Shown here: piece after piece, positions 23,191-35,637 of the stretch | Layout: each line of letters begins with the position of its first letter | Position numbering within the stretch: position 1 is the first letter of the stretch | Origin: Stichopus chloronotus | Taxonomy: Eukaryota > Echinodermata > Holothuroidea > Aspidochirotida > Stichopodidae | Reading direction: 5' to 3' | DNA length: 64,000 bases | Assembly (NCBI GenBank): GCA_021234535.1 | Contig: CM037839.1 | Span: 10,603,419 to 10,667,418 of the forward strand | Made by a program: the position numbers and the translations under genes | Notes under the pieces: model-generated | The model's database searches: none | What the model saw: only the letters and a program-made list of their open reading frames with translations | Told to the model about the DNA's origin: nothing

Positions 23191-26050
23191 ACCGTAGGCT
23201 ATATGTGTGTGTGTATGTGTGAGTGTGTGGGTGTGAGTATGTGACGCACTGGAATGTGAAATATGTGTACATGATAACTTCAAAAAGGGTCAAAGGTCAG
23301 AAAGGGCTGTTTGATAGCATTGAAATCTCTCCAACGAAACATTTTAGTGGGTGGCGCAATGGGAAGTTTTGCTCCACTATGTGAAGTGCCATAATGACCT
23401 CATTTGACTTAACTTGACCTCATTTGACCTTTAGACCTTGGTAACACTCACTGTGATGTCTGGATACGTCTTGTTGAAACACACCAAAACGACAAGCATA
23501 TACGCTCGTATGATGGTGCTAGCTCAAGTAATTGAAATTTTAGTAAAGCTCACAGGATAGGATACGATTCTCAAATTTGTCTCATTTAGTCAAAATTCAA
23601 TGGATTGATTGGAAACTTTAAGAGTAGCATTAGAGGTAGCCATAATTGACCAATGAAGTTGTCTTTGCGAATAATCTCCCATATCCCTTCCAACAATTAA
23701 ATGAGTTTTGATCTCCACAAAATGATAGGCCCAGTCTCGTAAATCTACGTTTTCATATCACAGAATCAGTTCAGTGTTCCTTTTCTTGAGATTTTTGTTC
23801 ACATTTTTTTATTCCTTGCCGAAGCCAGAAGGAATCTATGCGGTGGTGATGTCGTGTGTGTGTATGCGTGTGTGCGTGGGTGTGTATGTGTGTGTGACGC
23901 CCTGCTTGTAAACACGATATTTAAAGAAGGGTAACCATGAATGATCTCATACTTGGTGTGTTGGTTGGTCATAGTAAGTAGATGATCCCTATTGTTTTTG
24001 GTGGAAGTCAAAGGTCATTCGAGGTCACCAGAGACCAAAATGTGAAAACCTTGTAAACACAATATCTCAAGAATGGTAACTGTGACTGATGTCATACATG
24101 GTTTGTTGGTTGGTCAAATTGAGTAGATGATCCCTATTGTTTGTGGTGGAGGTCAAATGTCATTTGAGGTCACCAGAGGTCAAATGGTAAAAACCCTGTA
24201 AACACAATATCTCCAGCGTAACTGTGACTGATGTCATACTTGGTGTGCGGGATGGTCATATTGAGCAGATTATCCCAATTGTTTTGGTCGGGGTCAAAGG
24301 TCATTTGAGGTCACCAAAGATCAAACTGTGAAAACCTTGTAAACACAATATCTCCAGAAGGGTAACTGTGACTGATGTCATACTTAATGTGTGGGTTGGT
24401 CATACTGAGTTGGTAATCCCTATTGTTTTTGGTGGAGATCAAAGGTCATTTGAGGTCACCAAAGGTCAAACTGTAAAAACCTTGTAAACACATTATCTTT
24501 AGAAGGGTAACTGTGACTGATGTCATACGTGGTGTGTTGGTTGGTCATATTGAGTAGATGATCCTTACTGTTTTTGGGTGGATATCAAAGGTCATTTGAG
24601 GTCATGAGAGGTCAAACTGTAAAAACTTTGTAAACGCAATATCTCCAGGAATCTAACCTTGACTGATATCATACTTGATGTGTGGATTGTATATACTAAG
24701 TAGAAGACTTCTTTTGTTTGTGGTGTTTCAAGAAGAATAACTTCAGTTGCTCTCAAACTTGTCGTGTGGATAATTCATGTTTGTTATATTATAACCATGT
24801 TGCAAGGATTCACAAAGCCTTTTGGCTTTCTGGTGTTTTTCATTTTGGCATGGACCCTTCCCTTCTCCACTGAGTTGCTTTTGTTGGTAAGTGATTGTGT
24901 GTGTTTGAAAAAATGAGATATCATCAAGGAATCACTAAGTCATTTGACTTTCTGGTTTCTTGATATTTTACCCATGTTGACCTCAGATATACTATTGCCC
25001 CTACCAAACATTAAATACGTTTTGTCTGAACGACGACCCACGAGTGAACTTACTTCAATTAAGTTTCCCTTTTTGATTCCTCGCCAGGCAGGCAAGGAAT
25101 CTATGCAATGGTGATGGAGTATGCGTTCGTGTGCGTGTGTGAAGGGTGTGTAAGCTGTGTGTGTGTGTGACGCTTTGGCTTGTAAACATGATATCTCAAG
25201 AAGGGAAGATTGTGTGAACTTCAAAGTTGGTGTGTAGGTAGTCCATAGAAAGTAAATGGTACCTATTGTTTTTCAGGTAGGTCAAAGGTCATTTGAGGTC
25301 ACCAGTGGGGATAGTCTGAAAATCTATTAAGGAGGATATCTCAGCAACTGAAAGCTGCTGGAATATTGAACTTAAACCATTGGTAGGACTTGATGAGTAA
25401 ATGATCTATGTCGAGTTTTGATGAGGTCAAAGGTCACATGAGGTCAGTAGAGGACATAGCTTGAAAACCATGTAAACACGGTATCTCAATGGGGAAAAAT
25501 TACTTGAACTTCAAAGTTGGTGTTTAGGTAGTCCATTGTGAGTAGATAGTCCCTGTTTTTCGGGGCATGTTAAAGGCCATTTGAGGTCTGAGGTCACCAG
25601 AGGGGAAACTCTGAAAACCTATGAAGTAAGCTCAGCTACTGAAAGTTGCTGGAACTTCAAACCGTTAACTTTAGTTGCTCTTGATGATTAGGTGATCTCT
25701 GTCAGTTTTTAGGGAGGTAAAAGGTCAAACAAGGTCAGTAGCGGTCATAGTTTAGAAACCTTGTAAACACTGTATCTATAGAAGGAAAAGTTGCTGGAAC
25801 TTCAAACATAGTGTATAGTTTGGCCATTGTGATTAGATGATTCCTATCGTTTTTCATGGAGGTCAAAGGTCATTTGAGGTCACCAAAAGTGGAGTTTGAA
25901 GACCTTGTAAGCAAGATACATTTCATGGACTGATTTGTTGTAGACATGGTACCTCAGGGAGGGTAAGGTCAGTGAACTTGAAAATTGGTATGTTGGTTAT
26001 CCTTTCTTCATCATAAATATTGACAAGTAATCACAAAGTCCTTTGACAGT
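23190..26050. repeat. About 145 bp tandem repeat array with direct AGGTCA half-sites
   Basis: The word CATTTGAGGT recurs at about 24016, 24161, 24302, 24447 and 24593 (spacings 145, 141, 145, 146), and the equivalent words at 25290 and 25871 lie four periods apart. Each unit has a form of GGTCAAAGGTCATTTGAGGT and CTTGTAAACACAATATCTC. (TG)n tracts lie at 23200-23250, 23850-23895 and 25125-25170. No coding frame. Confidence 0.8.
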
Positions 26051-27960
26051 CTGGTTTAAAATATTGTACTTAAAAGACTTCTTTGTAATTTAACCAATGT
26101 TTATCTCAATGGGGATCCACCAGCTTCTACATTACTGTCTTACTTATTGTGGCACAAGTGCATACTTCATATCAGATAAAGTAAATTCTCTTTCATTCTT
26201 GATATGCCTTTACAATGTATTTGTGTTTGACCCTTGTTGATCTCAAATGACCTTTTACCTTAACAACAACTTAACGCATGCATACCACTATTTAAAACAT
26301 AAGTATGTTCAATACAATCTTTTCTTTTTGAGATAATTTTACGCGCACGAATCAAGGACACACACACTAACATACTCACACAAGCCAGATAGCTGCGTAG
26401 GTAACGCAACCGATCCGAAGAGGGGGTAACGATTATCATCGGAAACAAAAACGGTGTGACTCACTAGTGGGGTCTACCTACTTTAGGAGGGTTTGTAAAA
26501 TTTCTAGGCTTGACTGACACTTCAGTAAAGTGCCACATTGGAAGTCACAGGAAAACCCAGGAATGTTTCGCTAGCTAAATGCGTATTATTTTATGGAACA
26601 TACTACACTAGGACTTTTAAGCACACGATCTTTAACTGCTATACGCATATGTGCCCTTAGCTTTTTGTTATGCTTAGGTGGAAAATGTAACTTTACGAGG
26701 ATATAGTGCTGTAGGATAGGCTATTTCAACGAGTTAAATATAATTAAATTATAAGATACAAACTTAATCAAACTTCAACATACATGCAAACTTCGGATTT
26801 CGTGAGAAATGTGCAAATAAATGAACAGATATTCCGGATAACAAATTTGCTAACAGTAACTGAATGAAGATGTTTACGACAAAGCGTATCCCAATTGTAC
26901 GAACTTACGATGTTCCCAAGTTTCATTGGCAAAGATGTAAAAGCTTTATCTAGGGATCACTATAGAAATGTTGCTGACATTCTTGGAAATGAAAATAACA
27001 GGTTAAGGAAGTAGAATTTAACAACTAGGATTAAAGGATTGATAACGTTAGTTCTAAAATGTACAATCTTAACGATCTTCACTATAGATTGATGTATTCT
27101 GTCACCCAATTCCCCTGGCCTGATCAGTTCTTACCGTTAATGGTAGATATTCAAACACTGTTGTGTTATAACACTATAACACAGGTTTGACGAATCGGCA
27201 GATATTATCGAGGTAAGGATGCTTGTAATAATTTGAACAACCCAATCTTCCATGTGCTTTCGTGCCGCAGCGGAATAGGGGACACTCTTAACGATTACTT
27301 AAGTAAGTGTTATAATCATGAGTCATAATCATATAATCATGAGTCCAATTTGCACTGTTGTATCTTTCACCAATATCCTCTCTCCTCTACAGCTTCAAGG
27401 AAAAGTAAATGTGATGTATGAAACTCAAGAAAAAAACCTTTCCGGAAAACACAGCAAACGTAACTCTAAACAATGGCGCTATCTACCTTTAAGTACACCA
27501 AAAAGCATGCCCCATTTTTCAATTAAAAAAAAACACCATCTTTCCTTGTCTGATAGAGAACCTAGCTGTGTTACAAGTTACTAACTCACAGCAGTTTTTC
27601 TTTGTAATGCCGTTAAACGGTTAATACTGTACCTGCTAGGAGAACTGGCTGATTCTGCTGAATATTTAAGCTCTCAAACAACACACACAGGCACTCATTG
27701 GTCTTCTTACCGGTAATCTCTTAGAACGTCTATAGCCTGACTCATCAAAACACGCAACGTGTATTTCGGGACTTTTTCAAACTGGTGATCAAACCGCCAA
27801 GGGGAAATAGCAGAAGGATTGTAATATTCCAAAATGTTGCAACAAACCATGGAAATTGAGTGTAAAAGAATGAATCTTCCTCAAATATTAAATGTATTTG
27901 TTTAACATTAACAACATTTCAACCTAGTAAAGAAACGTAAAATGAGCCGAAGGGTAAGAT
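26050..27960. other. Intergenic between genes B and A
   Basis: A further inverted copy of the repeat end, with a CA-rich stretch, lies at about 26220-26455. The rest shows nothing recognisable. The open frame at 27318-27584 has no family likeness. Confidence 0.5.
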
Positions 27961-27971
27961 AATGTTCCAAA

Positions 27972-27977
27972 TTTATT
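27972..27977 (-). terminator. Candidate polyadenylation signal of gene B
   Basis: AATAAA on the minus strand (TTTATT on plus), 244 bases beyond the stop at 28221, within an A/T-rich context. Position and motif suit a 3' UTR end. The hexamer is common in AT-rich DNA, so this is plausible and not proven. Confidence 0.45.
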
Positions 27978-28220
27978 TATTATGTTCACAAAAAATACCA
28001 TATCAGAGTAATGTCCACAAAACCATAATTCAAGCAAATGTTTGATCACGAAGTGGTGACTATAGTCAACCAACTAGTACTGCATAAGTCTAAGCTGCTA
28101 ATTCTTTGGCCCACATCAACTACCTATTTACTGCATGGGATCTGAGTGGAGCTTTCCACAAAGCATGGGCTAAAGCAGACTATATATCCTTTGGATATCT
28201 TCCAGATAATCCCCTAGAAT

Positions 28221-28546
28221 TTAAGATTCAGCACACACCACACTGGCGGTTTCATAGCGGTAATCACAGTCATGAGCTCCTGGAGGATTTCTAGGACAGT
28301 CACTCAGGGTTGTCTCTTCCCCAGTGCAGTGTACGTCATCCATCAATACTGGATCCAAACCTTCCCCGTAGTAATCACCTCTCTTTATCTCAACTGCACC
28401 AGAATATCCGAGTTGCCTGCAGGCTACTTGAGCATCGTTCATGTCCCAATAATCGTTACAGACGCTACCCCATCTACCGAAGATGAATACTTCGACCTGA
28501 CCAACATGGCGATAAGGACCTCCACTAAGACGAATATCATGAACCG
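28221..28546 (-). CDS. Gene B exon 29 (terminal): SRCR domain and stop
   Basis: The exon opens after a TCCACAG acceptor and reads VHDIRLSGGPYRHVGQVEV to VVCAES then TAA at 28223-28221. Six cysteines. It is the most divergent SRCR here: GQVEVFIFGRWGSVCNDYW, VLMDDVHC, and YETASVVC in place of EDAGVEC. The stop falls three residues after the last cysteine, leaving no room for a membrane anchor. An AATAAA on the minus strand follows about 245 bases downstream. Confidence 0.9.
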
Positions 28547-29365
28547 CTGTGGACAAACCAGAAAAAAGTGATTGCAGTCTGGTGTTTACATCGTGTCAAA
28601 AGCATTGCGTATTCTTGGCACAACGTGTCTGTCGAAACAGACAGTGGTTCGATATATTCGAGTAAGAAAATTATGATAATTCGCAGCCCAGTGACATATA
28701 TGAAGACAAAGTAAATAGTATGTGACTTTTCATATCCTTTTCGTATCAGTCTGTCTCATATCTGACATGGAAACCAAGAGCATGACCATTCAGAACACTC
28801 TTTTGCAAAAACATTCACCTAAAGAAGTATATACAATAGCAACAGCATTCCTTGGGGAATTCAGACAGCTTTTATGAAACTAAATGAGAAAATTAGTGAA
28901 ATTTTTTCAGTGACTTAATCTTTGTCAATATTCAAACATTCAAACGTCTAAGGTAACAATTCATGTTTGAAGTCCACCAGAGTGTCAAAAATCAAATTGT
29001 CTACTTGCTCACTATATAAGGTTTTCAGGCTGAAACACAACCCTTTGTCTTATGTAAATATTTTCAACAAAGTATGCAAGTTGAATCATATCCGAAATGA
29101 TTTAGTTGTGAGAAAAAGGTTTCTTTAAAGTTTTTTTTTTCACTGTAGAAATATGCATCATGTTGTCCTAGGCATCAGCACTTTTCCGTAATTAACATGC
29201 AAAGCAAGAAAATAATGGAAAAGTCACGAGAACAGATTTCAAGAGAATACGAAGGAACTGTCAGTAAAGTGATTGTGATAGGAAAAGTTCAGATGTCGCT
29301 ATCACTACTTGATGGTTATTTTAAACCATTATTAGTCTGTTATATACGAAGCTACCATTTCTTAC
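28547..29365. other. Intron of gene B
   Basis: Nothing recognised in this last intron of gene B. Confidence 0.5.
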
Positions 29366-29539
29366 AATCATCTCGGTAATCAATGCATCGATCACATTCG
29401 CAGTAATCCGGGGTGTTTCCACAATAGTTGGTATCTGTGTTACAACAGGGGAATTCACCATCTCGTTTGCAGTAAGCGAATCTTCCATTCGGAGCGTGGA
29501 ATCCCCCCTGGCAACGAAGATCTTCCCGGTAGTCGGCCC
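29366..29539 (-). CDS. Gene B exon 28: divergent hevein-like domain
   Basis: 58 codons, ADYREDLRCQGGFHAPNGRFA to CIDYRDD. Eight cysteines, but the loop after the CC pair is one residue longer (CCNTDTNYC), Ser is replaced by Asn, and the sixth cysteine is preceded by Tyr (PDYC). The DP of sister domains (CDPEG) is KR here (CKRDG). Acceptor TCCAAG, donor GTAAGA. It sits between two SRCR exons near the end of gene B. Confidence 0.84.
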
Positions 29540-29589
29540 CTTGGAGAGAAAGAGAACAAGATAGAACACTCAGTTACCTCGGTTACATC

Positions 29590-29735
29590 CCAATTTTCAT
29601 TGACATCATTATCATAATTGTCATTATAATAGTCATCGTCAAGTCATTAAGATCATGATCATACTGATCACAATTATGATAATCATCATTATCATCATAT
29701 CACATTATTATCAAATTCACAATTACCATCATCAG
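29590..29735. repeat. Degenerate ATC/ATT microsatellite
   Basis: Dense ATCATT, ATCATC and GATCATGATCAT words across the intron between exons 28 and 27, partly self-complementary. Confidence 0.65.
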
Positions 29736-29876
29736 AACCATTATAAAATGCAGGTTCCTACTAGTCACAAAAGCAGCATTAGTTTACTAGACGTACTGCA
29801 TGCTCACAGCAAGGTTAATATGATTCATAAATGAAATTCACCGACAAACATACAATAACCAACTTGATTCACTAAC

Positions 29877-30233
29877 CTGGCCTAATTCCATAAATTGTTG
29901 GTTCAACAGACCCTAAAGAACATTCAACTCCCGCATCTTTTTCATGTCCACAATTGTGGTCTCCGAGAGGTCTCTTCCTACAGTCATTCAGAGTTTCTTC
30001 ATTTCCAAGGCAACGGATATTGTCTATCCAAACCGGGCCAGTTCCTTCACCAAAAAATGCCATCGTTTTAGCCGAATAGGCTCCATCATCATATCCCAGC
30101 CATCTGCAAGCGACGTTCGCGTCCTCGATATCCCATCTATCAGAACAGACTGTTCCCCATTCTCCGTTGACGTAGACCTCCACACGGCCGGAGAAGTGCG
30201 AGTAGCCATTACGTAGTCGAATGTCTTCAATTT
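29877..30233 (-). CDS. Gene B exon 27: SRCR domain
   Basis: 119 codons, IEDIRLRNGYSHFSGRVEVYV to GVECSLGSVEPTIYGIRP. Six cysteines, with CSDRWDIEDANVACRWLGY and the WIDNIRC motif. The linker after the last cysteine is longer than usual. Acceptor TTTCAG; donor GTTAGT, an acceptable but less common form. Confidence 0.92.
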
Positions 30234-30989
30234 CTGAAATAGTGAGTAGAGACTAAAGCGAGCATATTCAACATCTCATCCCAGAGTTGACACATCTGCG
30301 TATTGCTACCGGGGAGCAGTGATAAAGACAATATGCAAACATAGGAATTTATGAAGCTGGGTGAAACTGAAAATTTTACGAGAAATGCGGCTGAGGTCAC
30401 TAGCAAGCTACATAAACAAAGTTTATCAACTACATGTAGTAACACAATTTAGCGGGGATGCTACTAAGCTGTTACTGAACCTCCAAACAAAACATTAAGC
30501 TCTCTAGAATCCCACCGTAGGCAAGCTATTTTGTAATGACAATTTAAGTGATAAAGGCCTACGACAGAATAACTTTGCAAATGTAAACATGGTAACCTGA
30601 CCCGTTGTGGAAGATACTGGCTGAAAACCAAACGATGTCCAACAAAACAGACACCGGTTACACGTTGTATGTAATCTCATTGATTGGCAGTTTGTATGAC
30701 ACTTCCATCCTTTTAAACGGAAATGTACTCGGGCCTTGTTGAAAGAGCCCCTACAGTTTAAAAAAAAAAGTCGAAACCTGATTGATGACAAACCAGTTGC
30801 AAAAAGATCCTGTTTGATGAAAGGTCAGTTGGACCCACTCGAAAATACAACAAAGTTGAAGCATTTATTTACAAACGCCTGTTGATGAATCCGAGAATGT
30901 TCCATAACAAGCACTGATCCTCGTTGAAAAAGATTACTTTTTTAGCTTGTTGAATACAGTTCCTAGTGGAATCTTTTTAACGGGATTAC
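30234..30989. other. Intron of gene B
   Basis: No feature was recognised. Confidence 0.5.
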
Positions 30990-31340
30990 CTGTGGTTGGA
31001 CTGACGTGGAGCGGATAACACGCTATTCCAGCATCTTGAGAGTGGTCACATTCTTCGTGAGGAGCGAATCCAGCATGACCGCAGTCATTGAGAGTAACAC
31101 CACTTCTGCCACAGTTCACTCTGTTCAACCAAATACGTCCAACTCCTTCACCGTAGTGCGCGTTAAAATATATATCCTTTGCTGCCGTGTAGCCCAGTTG
31201 TCTGCATACAATATTAGCGTCAAGGTGATCCCATGAGTTGTGACAGATGGTACCCCACTGTCCAAGGACTTTGACCTCCACTCGACCTTCTCGATCACTG
31301 GGACCATCGATCAAGCGCACTTCCTCGATGCGGGGATTAT
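30990..31340 (-). CDS. Gene B exon 26: SRCR domain
   Basis: 117 codons, NPRIEEVRLIDGPSDREGRVEV to GIACYPLHVSPTT. Six cysteines. The acidic site is weakened: CHNSWDHLD in place of CDDSWD, and WLNRVNC in place of WLDNVRC, so cation-dependent ligand binding may be altered. A Ser/Thr/Pro tail precedes the donor GTAATC. Confidence 0.92.
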
Positions 31341-31472
31341 CTGAAAAGAAAGATGGATAAGGATAGAAAGTGAAGTAAGCTAGTCTAAACAGTGACAGAC
31401 TCAGAAATCTCTTGGTAAACGTTTCTTAATGAGTATGGTTTAAATAATATGTTGTCAAATTGTTTTTCTTAC

Positions 31473-31643
31473 CAACTACGCGATAGTCCACACAATCCTC
31501 ACATTCGCAGTGTTCAACCGAGTCGCCACAGACTTTGTCGGACGAGCAGCAGGGTAACTTTCCAACGGGGTCACATCTGGCTACATCACCATTTGGTGCA
31601 ATCCACTGACCTCCACATTTTGCATCACTTCTATATGCCATCC
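31473..31643 (-). CDS. Gene B exon 25: hevein-like domain
   Basis: 57 codons, MAYRSDAKCGGQWIAPNGDVA to CVDYRVV. Eight cysteines. Binding window CCSSDKVCGDSVEHC keeps Ser and His but has Asp and Val at the aromatic positions, as in the gene A exon at 11838. This likeness, and the place next to an SRCR of the 1539/31932 type, suggest older shared descent. Acceptor GCACAG, donor GTAAGA. Confidence 0.87.
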
Positions 31644-31931
31644 CTGTGCATTGACACGGTAAAAATATCATATCGGTGCACAACTTCATTTGAAGAATTA
31701 AGGCACAACGGGAAAATACGAGCAATAAGGAGGAGACAACGATTTCCTGAGCCATCACTCAAACATTGTGATTTCTCCACTAAATTTGACAACGGTTGAC
31801 CCCCCCCCCAAAAAAAAAAAAATCAATTCTCAAGAAAGTTCAGTATTTCATATACCTGAAAAGCAACTGTGTATCAGGATAGGAGTGTCGCAAAGGATGG
31901 AAAACTGCCAATATATGAACAGTAAACTTAC

Positions 31932-32258
31932 ATGGGTTGCATTTAACCCCGGCATGTTCACTCAGCCCACAGTTATGCTCTCCAATTTCCGCTTTGTCAC
32001 ATTCATCCAACGATGTTTCATTTCCGAGACAGTCGACGTCGTCCAACCAGATACGTCCAGGTCCTCCACCAAACTCAGAAAAGTGGTAGACCTCTTCCGC
32101 TACTCCATATCCGAGCATTCGACAAACAACCCGAGCGTCGTTCAAATCCCAGTAATCGTCACAAATTGCTCCCCATTCCCGATTGACATATATCTCTACG
32201 CGACCCGTCCAGTAGTTTTCTCCTCCAATGAGACGAACAGCTTTAACTTGATCTACTC
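31932..32258 (-). CDS. Gene B exon 24: SRCR domain (twin of 1539-1865)
   Basis: 109 codons, VDQVKAVRLIGGENYWTGRVEI to GVKCNPC. Six cysteines. Twin of the gene A exon at 1539-1865 with the same GGGPGRIWLDDV insert. Acceptor TTTCAG, donor GTAAGT. A long antisense open frame on the plus strand across this exon is a shadow. Confidence 0.92.
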
Positions 32259-32531
32259 CTGAAAGCAACAACAGCAATTATTGTAGTAAGTAACAAAAAA
32301 TGGATAAATCTCACTGTTAATTCAATGGAAAACATCTCATGTCAGTGTAGGACGGAGTGAAGACATATAAATATGATATGTTGTTTACTTTTTAACTTAT
32401 TTAAGGATAAATTATATCAAACTATTTTGAATATATCTACAGTTTCTAAATTTCAGTTGAAATATTACATTTTAAATTATTTTCTTTTGAAGGACTAAGC
32501 AACTTACCAAAAAGTAGATAGCCTTTCTGGG

Positions 32532-34454
32532 TGTAACCAGGGCAAAAGAACTGGTTAGATTGTTTTCTTTGTCACGATTATGTGGGTTGTCAATGTAATC
32601 TTGCAGCATGCGTAAATTTTAGAATACTCGTTTGAGCAAGTATTTTAACTTTTCTTTTTCTTACTTGATCAATGATATTTGTTTTGTTTTTTTTTGTGGC
32701 AGGGTGAGTTCATTTACCTGGTCGGGACGGGACTGCTAGTGACCTGGCTTGACATCTTATCATATTCTCACTATGTTAGTCTATTAATAGAGAACAACAA
32801 GTGGTTTCGATTCTCCAGTTCCTTCACCGGTCAATGTTACCCTAGGGTCTACTTAGGCGGAGGGGAGCAAGAACTCCACCAGGGTAATGGGACAGTGACA
32901 AATGGGGTGATAATAGGTAGAACACAGCGCAGTTTGTTATATAAATAGCGACAAAAGTGCTGATATTAGGATTTTAAGTGGGCCAGTTCATCAACAATTG
33001 TATTGAATATGTAGCAAGTGATTTCTGCATTGATTGGTCAGTAGTTTGGTATGACCTACTCGGAGGTACAGAGGTTATCCTTGGTAGAGGGGGTGTTTGT
33101 AGGTCAGCCAGAAGTATTATTATGGGATATCTCGTTTAGTCTGGAAGGATTTTTGCTTGCAGCTAGTTCCTCTGCATGCATGGTACTGTAGGGTGGATGG
33201 ATACCAGTTAGGGCGACTCCCTAATATTATTATAATTAGGAAACTACTTTTGTGGAGTCATGTGTTTGTGCATGGATACCATCCCATAATAAGAGTTTGG
33301 GATTTGTAGGTAAAAGGAGGAACAGTAGTAGGGAGCAGACACTGTTCAGGCTTCGCTTCTTGTGACATCTTGAATTAGTCACTGTACATATTGTCAATAG
33401 CCGCTTGCTTGCATGTTAGAAGTAGACTGCTGCTTTATCGAAGTATTCAAATTCTGTAAGTTTGGAAGATTCCTGAAGTTAAGAGAAGTTGGAGGGAGTT
33501 AGCCAATTTTGCCGGCTGGCTCTGCTGCAGCAAGCGTAGAGTCACAGAAATTGTTTGCGACCGTTGTAGTGTTTATGTTGACTGAAGCCCATCGTTTAAT
33601 ATATGCTTTTGAGAAGAGTTGCATCAGTCTGTTTAATTGCAACTAATGTCGAATAAAAGTAAATTGTTAGTCGTCTCCGACTACACAAGAGGATTTTCCT
33701 ATTCTTGAAGATAATTAACTGTGCCGATCCTTTCTTTAATATAACCTGATTGTTTGGACCCTTGAAGTACCCCATCGACGAGTTGTTACTGGTGTCACAC
33801 ACGTGGTTAAGGAGGCTGGTACTTGATGTTCGTGTACGGAACTGGTGTGGTCTGTTTCCCAAGGAGTTGAGCCGTTCTGACGTTCTAAGACGTAATAGAT
33901 GTACCCGGAACTGTTAGTATTCCCCCCGCATGTGTTGCCAGTTTGCTGTCACCGCCTGGTTGGGACGGGGACGACGGTAGCTGCGTTCGACTTCCGGTCG
34001 TTTCATCAACCTGGTAGTGTTAACTTTTGGAACTCTAGCGTTCGCGATATTTGTTGCTGGACACTTTGTTTTGAGGCCTCCGCGTTGTCGCTGTTCGACC
34101 GTCTCGGACCTGGACGTTCCAGTCACTTAAGTACCCCTTTTTGTTTGTTTTGTCTATTAAGTTAAAAGTGTCAACTGGCCATTGACAATTTGATTGTTGT
34201 ATTCATTTGTGCACGAGAATTTCATTAATTATACCGCATAGCAATTGAGATTAATGTTGTTTGTTTCTTTTTAATGTGCGTTGATGTGTGAGCCACTGTT
34301 GATACCTTCATCCCCACGATTCTGTAAATCGACAGATCCCCCTAGTAATGTTGAGGTCGTTTGTGTTCCCTACCCAACCTTTTTATAAATAACTTAGCCA
34401 ACACGCTGCCCCTTTAATTCAAGGAGGCTCCTCATTGAGAGACCAGTGGCTACA
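32532..34454. repeat. 1.9 kb LTR-like dispersed repeat, copy 1
   Basis: Starts TGTAACCAGGGCAAAA and ends AGTGGCTACA, so the ends are short inverted repeats in TG...CA form. It aligns along its whole length with 61070-62949. No open frame of note. No clear target-site duplication was seen. A solo LTR is the best reading; a non-autonomous DNA element is possible. Confidence 0.55.
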
Positions 34455-34826
34455 TGAGTAAGTAAATAATCTAATTATCGAAGACATTTAGATTATCACA
34501 TATAAAAAAATTCACTAAGATGTTTTATGTAAAATCTGAAAACCTTCATAGAAAAAGTTTCACTTGGAGTTCTATTAATGCAATGTACAAGTTGAAGGTT
34601 TGAAGACCTTAATGACTGAATAGAATACAACTTGAATCTGTAACCATTGCACGGTATTGGTGCGTATCCTTCTTTTATTATACTGTGAAAAAAATAACTG
34701 CACGCACAGCCTTCCGACAGAAACACAAATTATTTTGGTATCTCCCTTTATGATGACAAATTTAAAACGACGAGAAGGGAATGGTTCATAAACTGTACTA
34801 TTTAAATCAGATCTGATCACACATAC

Positions 34827-35156
34827 CTTCAAGACCCTCACATACCACACCAGCATCTTCCCTGTGGTCACAATTGTGTTCTCCTATTCCAAGCATTCTA
34901 CAATCATTTAACGTCTCCTCATCTCCATTGCACCGGACGTTATCCAACCAAATAGGTCCTGTCCCTTCGCCAAAGCTCGCTCGAATAGTTTCGTGATGAA
35001 CGCCAGGAAATCCGAGCCACCGACACACAACCGTGGCATCCTCAATGGACCATTTGTCGTGGCAGACGGTACCCCATTGACCATTCACCTGTACCTCCAC
35101 CCTGCCGGATGAGGAGGTATCCCCTCCGACCAGTCGAATATCTTCAATGACTGGAG
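34827..35156 (-). CDS. Gene B exon 23: SRCR domain (twin of 2150-2479)
   Basis: 110 codons ending GVVCEGLE before donor GTATGT. Six cysteines; VCHDKWSIEDATVVCRWLGF and FGEGTGPIWLDNVRC are shared with 2150-2479. There are two AG acceptors six bases apart, both in phase 1 (after 35156 or 35150). I chose 35156 because it gives the same length as the twin exon. Confidence 0.92.
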
Positions 35157-35463
35157 CTGAGAAGCAGAAGGACAGGGGACGAGATTAGGGGAGATTTGAA
35201 GACATAAAAAATCTGCTGACTATGTATTGAAATAGCAGTTTCTCACTGAGCTGGAATTTGATGTACAGAGTTTTCATGTAAATTTTGTACAGTACTTAAG
35301 GCGAATTTTGCTGGCTCTCTAGACTTGAAATTTAATCTTTATAGTGGATGAAATGACATTGCAATTAACGATGTTGCATTTAACGATGTGACACAATTAG
35401 TGACATGAACGGTTGCGTTGAACATAAGATGAAATTGTTACACTAGCCGTGTGTTACGTTTAC

Positions 35464-35637
35464 CTGTTTCCCTGTAATCAACACATTCTTCACAGTCACA
35501 GTGGTCTGTGGTTATTCCACACCAGTTGTAAGGGGAACAACATGGGTAGATACCTTCAGGGTCACATTCTGCTACCTCTCCGTTTGGTGCGATCCAATCA
35601 CCTCCACAACGATAGTCTTCTCTAAACTTTAATAAAA
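35464..35637 (-). CDS. Gene B exon 22: hevein-like domain
   Basis: 58 codons, LLKFREDYRCGGDWIAPNG to CVDYRET. Binding window CCSPYNWCGITTDHC carries Ser, Tyr, Trp and His at the positions that contact GlcNAc in hevein (Ser19, Trp21, Trp23, Tyr30), so chitin-type binding is plausible. A second in-phase AG twelve bases upstream would add four residues; the related exon at 40206 lacks that site, so I kept the nearer one. Confidence 0.92.

Noticed and set aside
23190..26050. Possible CRISPR-like array (regular repeats)
   Set aside because: Repeats are 145 bp, degenerate and without unique spacers, in a spliced eukaryotic locus.
27318..27584. 88-residue plus-strand frame near the end of gene B
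   Set aside because: Lys-rich, low complexity, no family likeness; beyond the likely 3' UTR of gene B.
31768..32262. 164-residue open frame on the plus strand
   Set aside because: It lies antisense to the SRCR exon at 31932-32258 and mirrors its codons. No domain and no splice context on plus.
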